From assembly GCA_017622505.1 (NCBI GenBank), contig JAGAQZ010000079.1, positions 1-35,353 on the forward strand: a stretch of 35,353 nucleotides of DNA, written 5' to 3'. Positions 1-8,567 of the stretch are shown piece after piece; position 1 is the stretch's first letter; the number at the start of each line of letters is the position of its first letter. The translations under genes and the position numbers were made by a program. The notes beneath the pieces were generated by a model. That model ran no database searches. It had not been told where the DNA came from and saw nothing but the letters and a program-made list of their open reading frames with translations. The stretch comes from Lachnospiraceae bacterium (GTDB taxonomy: Bacteria; Bacillota; Clostridia; Lachnospirales; Lachnospiraceae).

Positions 1-1
1 G

Positions 2-418
2 ATTCTGGATGAGCCTACATCAGGCCTTGACGTTATTGCAAGAGAAGAAATCCTTGATATGCTTCGTGAATATATGAAAAAAGAAGACAACAGCATTTTA
101 ATCAGTTCTCACATTGCATCCGACCTGGAAGGCTTATGTGATGACGTTTATATGATTGAAAACGGACAGATACTTCTTCACGAAGAGACCGGCGTAATCC
201 TTGACGAATACGGTGTGTTGAAGGTGACGGCCGAGCAATATGCAAAGTTGGAGAAAGAATATCTTTTATGTGCTAAAGAAGAAAGTTACGGATATGCGTG
301 CCTTACCCCACAGAAGACATTTTATCGGGAAAATTATCCTGATATCACCATTGAAAAGGCAGGCATTGATCAGGTGATTACTCTTATGATTTCCGCAAAC
401 GGAAAAAAGGAGGCATAA
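2..418 (+). CDS. ABC transporter ATP-binding protein, C-terminal part (cut by window edge)
   Basis: Only the C-terminal ~138 residues are inside the window; the reading frame is open from base 2. It starts inside the Walker B motif (ILDEP), followed by the D-loop SGLD and the switch histidine in ISSH, so this is the end of an ABC ATPase domain. Walker A and the signature motif lie upstream of the window. About 75 residues after the H-loop form a poorly conserved tail, as in small Firmicute exporters of the BcrA/YtrB kind. The stop codon is one base before the ATG of the next gene, an ABC-2 type permease, and the permease's AGGAGG ribosome binding site lies inside this gene's last codons, so the two are co-translated and form one exporter. 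The substrate cannot be told from sequence. Confidence 0.93.
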   Translation: MLDEPTSGLDVIAREEILDMLREYMKKEDNSILISSHIASDLEGLCDDVYMIENGQILLHEETGVILDEYGVLKVTAEQYAKLEKEYLLCAKEESYGYACLTPQKTFYRENYPDITIEKAGIDQVITLMISANGKKEA

Positions 419-419
419 T

Positions 420-1091
420 ATGAAAACATTATTGGTAAAAGATTACAGAATTCTTATGACACAGAAGAAAAGCTTTTTCATTCTTTTGCTTGTCGGTGTT
501 ATTATGGTGATTTCCACTTTTGAGATTGATTTTTTGACCGGTTATATGATGATGATGGCTATGATTTTGTCTTTGGGCACCGTCAACTATGATGAGTTAG
601 ATAACGGAATGGCTTTTATTATGACCTTGCCCGCAAACCGTAAGACCTACGCAATCGAAAAGTACGTGTTTACTATGATTAACATTGCAGCGTGTGCAGC
701 AATTATGTTGATGATATATTTTATTACCAAAGGGTTCGTCAACTGGCAATTTGGTGCAGGCGATATGGTATCAATTACGGCCGGCTGGATATGCGGAATT
801 ATGATTGCAGCATCCGTAATGATTCCTTTGTATTTAAAGTTTGGTGCAGAGAAGAGACGCGTTGTTATGATGCTTCTTTGGGGCATTGTGGCAGTAATTG
901 CAATCGGCGGTCAGAAACTGGCGGAAGTTATGGCCGGTACGGAAGCGATGAATACAATCAACGGATTTTTTACAAAGATTAGTACATTGCCTGCTGGAGT
1001 GGTAGTGTTGGCAGTGGTTGCTGTATTGGTAATGGTTGTAATCTTTTCGTTGGGAATCAGCATTGGAATTATGAAGAAAAAAGAGTTCTAA
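420..1091 (+). CDS. ABC-2 type transporter permease
   Basis: A 223-residue hydrophobic protein with about six predicted membrane segments, the first near residues 18-36 and the last near 195-217. The opening (KDYRILMTQKK) and a motif near residue 60 (YDELDNGMAFIMTLPANRKTY) are typical of the small ABC-2 membrane family paired with single ATPases in Firmicutes. It follows the ATPase gene with a one-base gap and its ribosome binding site AGGAGG (408-413) overlaps the end of that gene. It probably forms the homodimeric channel of the exporter. Such pairs are often controlled by GntR-type repressors encoded upstream, outside this window. No strong terminator is seen before the chemotaxis gene, only a weak A-rich/T-rich hairpin around 1121-1137. 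Confidence 0.88.
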   Translation: MKTLLVKDYRILMTQKKSFFILLLVGVIMVISTFEIDFLTGYMMMMAMILSLGTVNYDELDNGMAFIMTLPANRKTYAIEKYVFTMINIAACAAIMLMIYFITKGFVNWQFGAGDMVSITAGWICGIMIAASVMIPLYLKFGAEKRRVVMMLLWGIVAVIAIGGQKLAEVMAGTEAMNTINGFFTKISTLPAGVVVLAVVAVLVMVVIFSLGISIGIMKKKEF

Positions 1092-1141
1092 AATTCATTT
1101 AGTGACAATTGCATAAAAACATTTAAAAGCCCCCTTTTACA

Positions 1142-1170
1142 TTGACAAAAATGTACAAAAATTGTATAGT
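1142..1170 (+). promoter_or_regulatory. Sigma-A promoter of the chemotaxis receptor gene
   Basis: TTGACA at 1142-1147 and TATAGT at 1165-1170 are separated by exactly 17 bp, close to the vegetative consensus. The predicted start of transcription is near 1177, leaving a short leader with an AGGGGG ribosome binding site (1197-1202) 8 bases before the ATG. No sigma-28 (flagellar) promoter was seen here, so the receptor appears to be transcribed by the housekeeping polymerase. Confidence 0.8.
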
Positions 1171-1210
1171 AAATAATGTATATAACTATGCAAGTTAGGG
1201 GGCTTAGATT

Positions 1211-2911
1211 ATGAAATTAAGATTCAAAATTGCAATGTATGTATTGGTGCCATTGGTAGTTGTAGCAATTTTTGTAGCAACAATCGGGCGTGCGCAAACC
1301 GTAGATATCAGTGCGGGAACCGTTGAGCAGGGATTGAAGGCGACAGCAGTCTCTATTCAGGATACATTACATTTGTTAGACGAAGGTGCACCTTTTGAGG
1401 TGAAAGACGGTGAGCTTTGGAAGGGACAGGTAAATGTAACTCAGCATACGGATATCGTCGACGATATTATGACAGAGTCATCTGTAGCAGTTACTGTCTT
1501 TTACGGTGATACCAGATATTCCACATCCTTAAAGGATGAAAACGGTAACCGTATGATTGGTACGCAGGCTAAACCTGAAATTGTAGAAGCGGTTATTACC
1601 AATGGCGGTGAATACATAGATGAAGATCTTGAAATTGCAGGCGTGGAATATTATGGCTATTACAGACCATTATGGAATGATGCGCATACAGAAATCGTTG
1701 GTATGGTATTCACAGGTATGGATAAGGAACATGCAGACAACGGTGCAAGAATCATCATTACCAATATGTTGGTTTTGATTGGCGGTATTTCATTAATCGC
1801 GTTTATCATTTCGTTTATCAGTATTAGTAAGATGACAAGGGATTTAGGTCTTAGCGTGAGAGCTTTGGATTCCCTTGCAAATGGTAACTTGAATGCAGAA
1901 GTTGACAGACGTGCATTGAAGAGAAGAGATGAAATCGGTAAGTTAATGCGTGCGGTTCTTAACCTTCGCGGACAGATGAAGGAAGTAATCGGTGCCATTA
2001 TTGAAAAAGGTGATGCAGTTCAGCTTGCGGCACAGCAGGTTGACGAGCAGACAAATGAAGCTGCTAAGGCAATTGGCCAGGTAGATATGGCTGTTTCCGA
2101 AATTTCAGAAGGTGCGACTTCACAGGCAACCGAAACCCAGAGTGCAACCGAGAATGTTATTATTATGGGTGAAATGGTTGAACAGACCAGAGAAGAAGTG
2201 GAAACCTTACTTGCGCACGCAGAAGAAATGCAGGCAGCAGGTGATGTGGCTACTCAGGCATTGGATGAGTTGGATGAAATCAACGGTCAGACTAAGAAAG
2301 CAATTGATGTAATTTACGAACAGACACATACAACAAATGAATCAGCATTGCGAATCCGCGAAGTAACCAAGATGATTACAGGTATCGCAGAAGAAACCAA
2401 CCTTCTTTCTCTTAATGCTTCTATCGAGGCTGCAAGAGCAGGAGAACAGGGACGTGGTTTCGCAGTTGTAGCAGCACAGATTCAGAAGTTGGCAGAACAG
2501 TCGAATGCATCTACCAAGGAAATTGCTCAGATTATCAATGTGCTTATGGAAGATTCCGAGAAGGCTGTTGCTACTATGGATGAAGTAAAAGAAATTATGG
2601 ATGCCCAGAACGAAAAGGTACTTCGTGCAGGCGAAGCCTTCAGCCAGGTGAAAGCAGGTATCGACGCATCTATCAAGGGCGTTGAAGCTATCGAAGAAAA
2701 GACCATTAAGTTGGACGATGCAAGAGCAAACGTAATCGATATTGTTCAGAACTTAACAGCAATCGCTGAAGAAAATGCAGCCGCTACAGAGGAAACATCA
2801 GCATCTGTAACAGAAGTAACCGCAATCGTAGAAGATATTGCACAGAATGCTCAGAAGATGAATACCTATGCAACAGATTTGAAAGACAAGACAAACGTAT
2901 TTTATATGTAA
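1211..2911 (+). CDS. Methyl-accepting chemotaxis protein with extracellular Cache-type sensor
   Basis: 566 residues in the classic transmembrane receptor layout. Membrane segment 1 is at about 7-26, an extracellular sensor at about 28-180, membrane segment 2 at about 182-204, then a HAMP linker and a long helical signalling domain. The sensor resembles the single-Cache (sCache_3) family, with a short strand around YGDTRYSTS and a conserved KYYGYYRPL-like strand (here EYYGYYRPL). The signalling tip near residues 394-421 holds the near-invariant hairpin with [11 protein letters not shown] and GRGFAVVA, which binds CheA and CheW. Gln/Glu pairs in the flanking helices are likely methylation sites. 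The gene stands alone between its own promoter (1142-1170) and terminator (2933-2962). With the YjfB-like gene at 25124 it suggests a motile cell. The ligand is unknown; small organic acids or other metabolites are typical for Cache sensors. Confidence 0.95.
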   Translation: MKLRFKIAMYVLVPLVVVAIFVATIGRAQTVDISAGTVEQGLKATAVSIQDTLHLLDEGAPFEVKDGELWKGQVNVTQHTDIVDDIMTESSVAVTVFYGDTRYSTSLKDENGNRMIGTQAKPEIVEAVITNGGEYIDEDLEIAGVEYYGYYRPLWNDAHTEIVGMVFTGMDKEHADNGARIIITNMLVLIGGISLIAFIISFISISKMTRDLGLSVRALDSLANGNLNAEVDRRALKRRDEIGKLMRAVLNLRGQMKEVIGAIIEKGDAVQLAAQQVDEQTNEAAKAIGQVDMAVSEISEGATSQATETQSATENVIIMGEMVEQTREEVETLLAHAEEMQAAGDVATQALDELDEINGQTKKAIDVIYEQTHTTNESALRIREVTKMITGIAEETNLLSLNASIEAARAGEQGRGFAVVAAQIQKLAEQSNASTKEIAQIINVLMEDSEKAVATMDEVKEIMDAQNEKVLRAGEAFSQVKAGIDASIKGVEAIEEKTIKLDDARANVIDIVQNLTAIAEENAAATEETSASVTEVTAIVEDIAQNAQKMNTYATDLKDKTNVFYM

Positions 2912-2932
2912 TTGCAAATTATGAACATAATG

Positions 2933-2962
2933 AAAGCGCAACCGGTTTTGGTTGCGCTTTTT
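2933..2962 (+). terminator. Rho-independent terminator of the chemotaxis gene
   Basis: An 11-bp perfect stem, AAAGCGCAACC (2933-2943) with GGTTGCGCTTT (2950-2960), a 6-base loop and a T-run continuing to 2962. It lies 22 bases after the stop codon. It may also stop transcripts of the convergent ABC-F gene, but the T-run on that side is poor. Confidence 0.9.
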
Positions 2963-3036
2963 GTATGTCTTTATGAATAATAAAAGTTCATTAGGATTTG
3001 TAAATCTATTTTATGACCGGTCAGTGGCGGACTGTT

Positions 3037-4590
3037 TTATAACATCGTCGTCCACTTGGAACAATCCCAAACCGCCGTTGCAAAATCAGCATAGAAGTCA
3101 GGCTCGTGGCATACCATAAGGATGCTTCCTTTATATTCTTTTAAGGCCTGTGCAAGTGCTGTTTTGGCATCTACATCTAAGTGGTTGGTAGGCTCGTCCA
3201 ATACTAAAATATTGCTTTCGCGGTTTAATATTTTACAGAGGCGGACTTTACTTTGTTCACCACCGCTCAATACTTTCACCTTGCTTTCGATGTGTTTGGT
3301 GGTAAGACCGCACTTGGCAAGGGCGGAACGCACTTCGTACTGGGTGTAACCCGGGAATTCGTTCCAGATTTCTTCGATACAAGTGGTTTCCGGCATTACG
3401 GACATTTCCTGCTCATAATAGCCTATCTCTAAGTAGTCGCCTAAGGTGACGCTTCCGCTTAAGGAAGGAATTAAGCCTAAGATACTTTTTAAAAGGGTTG
3501 ACTTACCGATACCATTGGCACCGGAGAGAACGATTTTACTTCCGCGTTCCATTTCTAAAGTGAGAGGTGAGGACAGCGGAGTATCATAACCGATGACCAA
3601 ATCCTTGGTCTGGAAAATGTATCTGCTTGGAACTCTAGCCGTTTTAAAGTGAAATTCCGGCTTGGGACGTTCGGCATTCAATTCGATGATATCCATTTTG
3701 TCCAGTTTCTTCTGGCGTGACATTGCCATATTTCTCGTAGCAACGCGGGCTTTGTTTCTGGCAACGAAATCTTTCAAATCTGCAATTTCCTTCTGTTGCT
3801 TGTTATAGGCAGCTTCCAATTGAGACTGTTTCATTTCGTAGACTTCCATAAATTTATCGTAATTACCTACATAGCGATTTAATTCCTGATGATCCATATG
3901 ATAAATCAAATTGACTACTTCGTTTAAGAAGGGAATATCATGGGAAATCAAGATAAAAGCATTCTCATAGTCAATCAAATATCGCTTCAGCCATTCAATA
4001 TGATTTACATCCAAATAGTTAGTGGGCTCGTCAAGGAGCAAAATATCGGGTTTGGATAAAAGAAGTTTACCCAACAATACTTTGGTTCTCTGACCACCGC
4101 TTAATTCGGTCACGTCTCTTTCAATACCGATTTCTGTTAAGCCCAAAGCAGCAGCAACTTCTTCGACTTTAGAATCAATCAAATAGAAGTCATGAGCATC
4201 CAATAAGTCTTGAATGGTTCCAAGCTCTTCCATATAGGTTTCCATTTCACTCTCGTCAGCTGTGCCTAATAAGTCGCAGATTTCATTCATTCTGGTCTCC
4301 CAGGCAAAGAGAGAGTCGAAAGCAGATGCCAGTACTTCGCGGACTGTCATACCTTTCTCCAAAACAGTATGCTGGTCTAAGTAGCCGACCTGGACGTTTT
4401 TAGACCATTCAACCTTGCCTTCGTCGGGCATAAGCTTGCCGGTAATAATATTCATAAAAGTGGATTTACCCTCGCCGTTGGCACCGACCAAACCGATGTG
4501 TTCCCCTTTTAAAAGGCGGAATGAAACATCCTGGAAAATGGCGCGGTCGCCAAAGCCGTGGGATAAGTGTTCTACATTTAAAATACTCAT
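3037..4590 (-). CDS. ABC-F family ATPase (ribosome-associated, YfmM-like)
   Basis: 517 residues with two ABC ATPase domains in one chain and no membrane segments, which defines ABC-F translation factors. Domain 1 has Walker A GANGEGKST near residue 36, signature LSGGQ and Walker B LLLDEPTNYLD. Domain 2 has Walker A GANGIGKST, signature LSGGEQ and LVLDEPTNHLD. The linker between them (about residues 240-325) is basic and helical, with an RNKARVATRNMAMSRQKKLDKM stretch typical of the P-site tRNA-interaction motif. The start (MSILNVEHLSHGFGDRAIF) resembles the B. subtilis YfmM branch by memory, which is not an alignment. Members act in the ribosomal E site; some protect against antibiotics and others help with difficult peptides, and sequence alone does not separate these here. 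The ribosome binding site is AAAGGAT. A long structured leader precedes the gene (4591-4965), suggesting regulation by attenuation. Confidence 0.95.
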   Translation of the reverse strand: MSILNVEHLSHGFGDRAIFQDVSFRLLKGEHIGLVGANGEGKSTFMNIITGKLMPDEGKVEWSKNVQVGYLDQHTVLEKGMTVREVLASAFDSLFAWETRMNEICDLLGTADESEMETYMEELGTIQDLLDAHDFYLIDSKVEEVAAALGLTEIGIERDVTELSGGQRTKVLLGKLLLSKPDILLLDEPTNYLDVNHIEWLKRYLIDYENAFILISHDIPFLNEVVNLIYHMDHQELNRYVGNYDKFMEVYEMKQSQLEAAYNKQQKEIADLKDFVARNKARVATRNMAMSRQKKLDKMDIIELNAERPKPEFHFKTARVPSRYIFQTKDLVIGYDTPLSSPLTLEMERGSKIVLSGANGIGKSTLLKSILGLIPSLSGSVTLGDYLEIGYYEQEMSVMPETTCIEEIWNEFPGYTQYEVRSALAKCGLTTKHIESKVKVLSGGEQSKVRLCKILNRESNILVLDEPTNHLDVDAKTALAQALKEYKGSILMVCHEPDFYADFATAVWDCSKWTTML

Positions 4591-4661
4591 AATTTATCCT
4601 TTCGATGAGGTTGTGTGCAAATCACTTCTTGGAAAAGGGAGGGGGAGTGTTTTATTAGGAC

Positions 4662-4818
4662 GGTGATTGCAGGAATTATTTTATATTCCAACAGAACGCG
4701 CTCTCGCTCGAGTGAAATCGTAACGGACACTAAACTCGTGCGACATTACATTTGCACTCGTTAAGTGCCGACGTTTTCACACGGTTCTTTATGGAATAAA
4801 AATATTCCTGTAGTCACC
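4662..4818 (+). repeat. Long imperfect palindrome, copy 1 of a hairpin repeat family
   Basis: Terminal inverted repeats at 4662-4690 and 4792-4818 match apart from a few mismatches and small gaps (GGTGATTGCAGGAATT versus GGTGACTACAGGAATA on the other strand). A second, inner pair is at 4712-4741 and 4754-4780 (GTGAAATCGT against GTGAAAACGT read on the opposite strand), with a 12-base loop. An unpaired insertion containing CGCTCTCGCT lies only in the left arm. The copy at 29354-29492 has the same layout and shares CGCT(C/T)TCGCT on the left and AAGT(G/A)CCGACG on the right, in the same orientation. No open frame is present. It could be a miniature mobile hairpin or a structured RNA; here it would be transcribed within the ABC-F leader. 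Confidence 0.7.
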
Positions 4819-4899
4819 TGTGCATAAAAAAGTAAATATACACTGTCTACCTTTGTCTAAGGTTACTAAGAAGTGAATTGCACATAAGTTCATTGGTAA

Positions 4900-4959
4900 G
4901 CGATATCGGCGGATTGCATGGTTGATGATAGACAACCTTGTGGTAAATTGCGATATCGC
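4900..4959 (-). repeat. Inverted repeat at the 5' end of the ABC-F leader
   Basis: GCGATATCG (4900-4908) and CGATATCGC (4951-4959) form a perfect 9-bp stem. Inside it, GGTTG (4920-4924) and CAACC (4933-4937) form a second stem with an 8-base loop. Because the predicted transcription start on the minus strand is near 4965, this hairpin would sit at the very 5' end of the ABC-F message. It could stabilise the transcript or be part of an attenuator. The arms are themselves self-complementary (CGATATCG), so a protein operator is an alternative. Confidence 0.6.
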
Positions 4960-4971
4960 ACAGACTTGAAT

Positions 4972-5000
4972 ATTATCCTAAAATATCAGGGGATTGTCAA
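4972..5000 (-). promoter_or_regulatory. Sigma-A promoter of the ABC-F gene, reading leftwards
   Basis: On the minus strand TTGACA (bases 5000-4995) and GATAAT (4977-4972) are 17 bp apart. Transcription should begin near 4965, giving an untranslated leader of about 375 nt before the ABC-F ATG at 4590. The rest of 4591-5249 holds two inverted repeats (4900-4959 and 4662-4818) and, from about 5130, a possible rightward promoter with TATACT at 5154-5159 and a poor -35. Confidence 0.75.
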
Positions 5001-5249
5001 GGTAAGAGGATAAAGAAAAAGATATGAAGGAAAAAGATTAAAGTTAATTATCTTCGAAGAAGAAATTATTTTATAAATATATGAAGGGTGCAAAGAAAAG
5101 GCTAAATTATGATACTTTTATGAAAAAGGTATGCAGAAACCTTAAGTTTATGGTATACTCAATCGGTAAGCGTTAATGGAACCGGTGAAACATCCTTTTA
5201 TCAAGGGCTGATGACCGGAGACTTACAGAATATGCAAAGGAAACAAAGA

Positions 5250-5501
5250 ATGAATTCCCCGATTATTGAGTTGGACTTGCACAATTTAAATTGCGCGCAG
5301 GCGCAGGGCGAGATTGACAGGGCGTTGGCAGATGCCGGCCCTGGTGTGTATCGTATTCGCTTAATTCATGGTTTTCATGGCGGAACGGCTTTGAAGAAGA
5401 TGATTAAGGAAGAATATGAATATTACGGGCACAGCAAGGTAAAAAGGGTTGTGCCGGGGAGCAATCAGGGAATTACGGAGCTTGTACTGCGTGAATATTA
5501 A
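5250..5501 (+). CDS. Smr-domain protein (stand-alone)
   Basis: Small protein of 83 residues from this start. It contains the two hallmarks of the Smr (MutS2 C-terminal) fold: an LDLHNLN motif near the N-terminus and HGFHGGTALKKMI in the middle, a variant of the usual HGxGxGxL. Smr domains bind or nick nucleic acids; stand-alone Smr proteins have poorly known roles, and some act on RNA or stalled ribosomes. I chose the ATG at 5250 because AAAGGAAA lies at a good distance and the domain begins right after it; in-frame ATGs at 5211 and 5232 would add up to 13 residues of non-conserved sequence. It is probably co-transcribed with the SseB-like gene 25 bases downstream. Confidence 0.85.
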   Translation: MNSPIIELDLHNLNCAQAQGEIDRALADAGPGVYRIRLIHGFHGGTALKKMIKEEYEYYGHSKVKRVVPGSNQGITELVLREY

Positions 5502-5526
5502 GCAGACAGCCGGAAAGGAATAAAAG

Positions 5527-6312
5527 ATGAGAAATGTAAATGTATTAAACAGCAAAGGGCTTTTGGATGCCATTGCACAGATGAAAGCAAACAATACACC
5601 TGAGAATCAAAGTAAAATGATGGATAAAATGGTAGATGCCCAGTACTTGGCACCGGTATCCATTACACCGCCCCCCGAAACGAACGGATATATGGCAAAC
5701 ATTACATTGCCCCCCGATGCAAAGCTTCGTTTTCATATGATTGAGAACGGTATGGGACAGCGTTTCTTCCTTGCTTTTACATCGTTTGAAGAAATGGCAA
5801 AATGGCGTGAGAACGTGAATGTGCAGAGCATTATCGTGACTTTTGATGATTATGCAGGTATGCTTGCAAAGTCAGAAGGCGATGATAATGTGGGCGGTTT
5901 TGTAATCGATCCCTTTGGTGCAAATCTTGTATTCAGCAAGAACCAGGCAATTGCAATCAAGGGTATGAAAGATAAGAGAGATGCAGGCACTTCTACGCAT
6001 GTTATTAAAGAGGGCGAGGAAGTATATATTGGAGAACCGACAAAATATCCTATCGAAATGGTTGAAGCCATGAAGAAGTATTTAGAAGGCCAGGATGCTG
6101 TTAAGAAAGCATATCTTCAGCTTATGTGCCAGGGTGAAGACGAAAGTTACTTAATCGTTTTGGATTACATTGGAGATAAAAAGGATGTGTTTGACGGCTT
6201 GGCCGAAGCGGCAAAGCCTTATACCGGCGGAATGCTTATTGATATTATGGGAAGCAGCAGCGACTTGGGAAGCAAGATTGCGGATAAGGTGGCACCGTTC
6301 TTTGAGAAATAA
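5527..6312 (+). CDS. SseB-like protein (enhanced serine sensitivity family)
   Basis: 261 residues, soluble, no signal peptide. The N-terminal half (about 10-130) resembles the SseB N-terminal domain, with a FLAFTSFEEMAKW stretch followed by VNVQSIIVTFDDYAGML and then GFVIDPFGANLVF. The C-terminal half (about 150-260) resembles the SseB C-terminal domain, with VYIGEPTKYP and VKKAYLQLM. In E. coli, SseB affects serine sensitivity by an unknown mechanism, and no catalytic residues are recognised. The ribosome binding site is AAAGGA, 8 bases before the ATG. It lies behind the Smr gene in what looks like a two-gene unit ending at the terminator 6331-6366. Confidence 0.82.
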   Translation: MRNVNVLNSKGLLDAIAQMKANNTPENQSKMMDKMVDAQYLAPVSITPPPETNGYMANITLPPDAKLRFHMIENGMGQRFFLAFTSFEEMAKWRENVNVQSIIVTFDDYAGMLAKSEGDDNVGGFVIDPFGANLVFSKNQAIAIKGMKDKRDAGTSTHVIKEGEEVYIGEPTKYPIEMVEAMKKYLEGQDAVKKAYLQLMCQGEDESYLIVLDYIGDKKDVFDGLAEAAKPYTGGMLIDIMGSSSDLGSKIADKVAPFFEK

Positions 6313-6330
6313 AATATGTTAAAAAATAAA

Positions 6331-6366
6331 AAACTCTGAGAAGCATTTGAAGATTTCTCAGAGTTT
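6331..6366. terminator. Bidirectional rho-independent terminator
   Basis: A 12-bp perfect stem, AAACTCTGAGAA (6331-6342) and TTCTCAGAGTTT (6355-6366). T-rich sequence follows on the plus strand, and an A-rich stretch before the stem (6321-6333) gives a T-run on the minus strand. It therefore serves both the SseB-like gene (plus) and the metal operon ending at 6396 (minus). Confidence 0.9.
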
Positions 6367-6395
6367 TTGTTATTTTTAGTTTTTTATAATGCTGT

Positions 6396-8228
6396 TTACG
6401 ACTTCAACGCTCTCATGGCATTTAAAATAGCCAGTACACATACGCCTACATCGGCAAATACCGCAGCCCACATATTAGCAAGGCCGAAAGCAATCAGAAT
6501 TAAAATGCCGATTTTTACTACCAGGGCAAATACAATGTTCTGCATTGCGATGCCGTGGGTTTTCCTGGAGATTTCGATGGCTTTTACCAGCTTGGAAGGC
6601 TCATCGTTCATAATGACGATATCTGCGGCTTCAATGGCCACATCGCTTCCCAAAGCGCCCATTGCAATACCGATATCGGCTCTTGCAAGCACGGGAGCAT
6701 CATTCATACCGTCGCCTACGAAGACAAGTTTCTTCTTGGAAGAAGATTTGGATAAAAGTTCTTCCACGCGGGCAACTTTATCAGTAGGGAGCAGCTGGGT
6801 ATAAACTTCATCAAGGCCAAGTTCTTTGCCAACCTTTTGGCCTACGGAATCTACATCGCCGGTCAGCATAACCTGCTTGCCAACGTGCTTCTTTAAGGAC
6901 TTAATTGCATCAGCAGAGTCTTTCTTAATCTGATCTGCAATGACAATGGAACCTGCAAACTTTTCATTGATTGCAATATAACAAATTGTGCCGATGGCAG
7001 CAGCCTTTTCATACGCAATACCGCGTTCTTTCATCAGCTTTTCATTACCTACAAGGATTGCATAGTCATCTACAAGGGCGCTTACGCCGAAACCTGAAAT
7101 TTCTTCATAATTTTTAACACGTTCCAGTTCGATTTCTTTGCCATAGGATTCTTTTAAGGATAAAGAAATCGGGTGAGAAGAGTAGCTTTCTGCATGAGCC
7201 GTGAATTCTAAAAGTGTATCTTCGGACATATCCACAGCTTTGATTTCTTCTACGGCAAATTCACCGCGGGTTAAAGTTCCTGTTTTATCCCAGACAATGG
7301 TATCAGCTTGCGCAAGGGCTTCTAAGTAGTTGCTTCCCTTGATTAAGATACCTGCTTTGGATGCACCGCCGATACCGCCGAAGAAACTTAACGGTACGGA
7401 GATTACCAATGCGCAGGGGCAGGATACAACCAGGAAGGAAAGTGCTCTTTCCAGCCAGAAGGAGAAGGTCTCCATCTTAAAGATAAAAGGAGGAACCACA
7501 GCCAGTAAAACAGCACAACCCACTACGATAGGAGTGTAAACCAAGGCAAATTTGGTAATAAAATTCTCGGAGTTTGACTTCTTGTTACCTGCGTTTTCTA
7601 CCAGGTCAAGAATCTTATTTACGGTAGATTCTCCGAATTCGGAAGTGACTTCTACCTTCAAAATACCGTTTAGATTAATGGAACCGCTAAGCACCGTATC
7701 ATTAACAATCGCTTCTTTGGGAAGGGATTCGCCGGTAAGGGCTGAAGTATCCAACTGGGCGTTGCCGTCTTTTACAATGCCGTCCAAGGGTACTTTTTCG
7801 CCGGGCTGGATAATGATGATATCGCCGATTGCCACATCATAAGGGTCCACCTTCTTGATTTCGCCGTCTACCATGATGTTGGCGTAGTCGGGGCGGATAT
7901 CCATCAGCGCGGCAATGGATTTGCGCGATTTATTTACCGCATAAGTCTGGAACAATTCACCCAACTGGAAGAACAGCATAACCGCTACAGCTTCCGCATA
8001 TTCTTCGATGAAAAATGCTCCGATGGTAGCTACAGACATTAAGAAGTTCTCGTCAAATAATTTACCGCGGATAATGTTACGCAGGGCATTCCATACGACA
8101 TCATAACCTGCGATGATATATGCAATGATAAAAAGTGCCAGTGCCGGATAAAAGAAGTGCCCGGATAAAATTAAGGCCACCGCAAACAATACGGCACTGA
8201 TGATAAAACGAATTAATCTTTGTTTCAT
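6396..8228 (-). CDS. P1B-type heavy-metal ATPase (Zn/Cd/Pb exporter, ZntA/CadA-like)
   Basis: 610 residues from the ATG at 8228, which has AGGAG at good spacing; an upstream in-frame TTG would add 8 residues. All core P-type motifs are present: TGES in the actuator domain, the metal-binding CPC in SCPCALVIS (around residues 270-272), the phosphorylation motif DKTGTLT (Asp near 314), SSHP in the nucleotide domain, MLTGD and GDGMNDAP. The last two membrane helices carry a Lys (VVKIGIL) and an Asp (FADVG), the pattern of the P1B-2 group that exports Zn2+, Cd2+ and Pb2+. Unlike typical ZntA there is no N-terminal HMA domain; the chain starts directly with membrane helices. A free HMA protein is encoded just upstream. 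It is the last gene of the arsR-led operon and ends before a shared terminator. Confidence 0.95.
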   Translation of the reverse strand: MKQRLIRFIISAVLFAVALILSGHFFYPALALFIIAYIIAGYDVVWNALRNIIRGKLFDENFLMSVATIGAFFIEEYAEAVAVMLFFQLGELFQTYAVNKSRKSIAALMDIRPDYANIMVDGEIKKVDPYDVAIGDIIIIQPGEKVPLDGIVKDGNAQLDTSALTGESLPKEAIVNDTVLSGSINLNGILKVEVTSEFGESTVNKILDLVENAGNKKSNSENFITKFALVYTPIVVGCAVLLAVVPPFIFKMETFSFWLERALSFLVVSCPCALVISVPLSFFGGIGGASKAGILIKGSNYLEALAQADTIVWDKTGTLTRGEFAVEEIKAVDMSEDTLLEFTAHAESYSSHPISLSLKESYGKEIELERVKNYEEISGFGVSALVDDYAILVGNEKLMKERGIAYEKAAAIGTICYIAINEKFAGSIVIADQIKKDSADAIKSLKKHVGKQVMLTGDVDSVGQKVGKELGLDEVYTQLLPTDKVARVEELLSKSSSKKKLVFVGDGMNDAPVLARADIGIAMGALGSDVAIEAADIVIMNDEPSKLVKAIEISRKTHGIAMQNIVFALVVKIGILILIAFGLANMWAAVFADVGVCVLAILNAMRALKS

Positions 8229-8297
8229 AATGTGCTCCTGATACTTCCGCAAAGAAGTATATCGTTTAATAAATAATGATTTATTTTAACTGCATAA

Positions 8298-8519
8298 CTA
8301 TGCACGTTTCAAAACGACGCGAGGGTCAACATCCTTTACTGCAGCTTCAATGCCTGCGATGATTTCGTCCAGGTTTTCATCTTCCAAATCCAACATCATT
8401 TTGGTGGTAAGGAAGTTAATGCTCACTTCTTTGACACCTTTTACTTTGGATACGTTCTTTTCCATTTTCGCTGCACAGTGTGCACAATCAAGTCCGTCGA
8501 TACGATAATTTCTTTTCAT
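8298..8519 (-). CDS. Heavy-metal-associated (HMA) domain protein
   Basis: 73 residues forming a single HMA ferredoxin-like domain with the metal motif GLDCAHCAAKME (Cys12 and Cys15, with Asp11 before the first Cys). An Asp immediately before CxxC is typical of the N-terminal domains of Zn/Cd ATPases (GMDCAAC) rather than copper chaperones, which have Met-Thr or Met-His. I infer that this is the detached metal-binding domain of the ATPase encoded 69 bases downstream. A strong AAAAGGAGA ribosome binding site precedes the ATG. It lies between the methyltransferase and the ATPase in the same operon. Confidence 0.9.
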   Translation of the reverse strand: MKRNYRIDGLDCAHCAAKMEKNVSKVKGVKEVSINFLTTKMMLDLEDENLDEIIAGIEAAVKDVDPRVVLKRA

Positions 8520-8567
8520 TTTAAAGTCTCCTTTTTATATGATTTTATTTTTGTAGAAAATTTTATT

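Noticed and set aside
3015-3036. Terminator of the ABC-F gene around the GACCGGTC palindrome
   Set aside because: The CAGT/ACTG stem is only four base pairs long and there is no adequate T-run on the minus strand.
4789-4919. Small leader reading frames as annotated genes
   Set aside because: No good ribosome binding site, and part of the longer frame comes from the palindrome; kept only as a finding.
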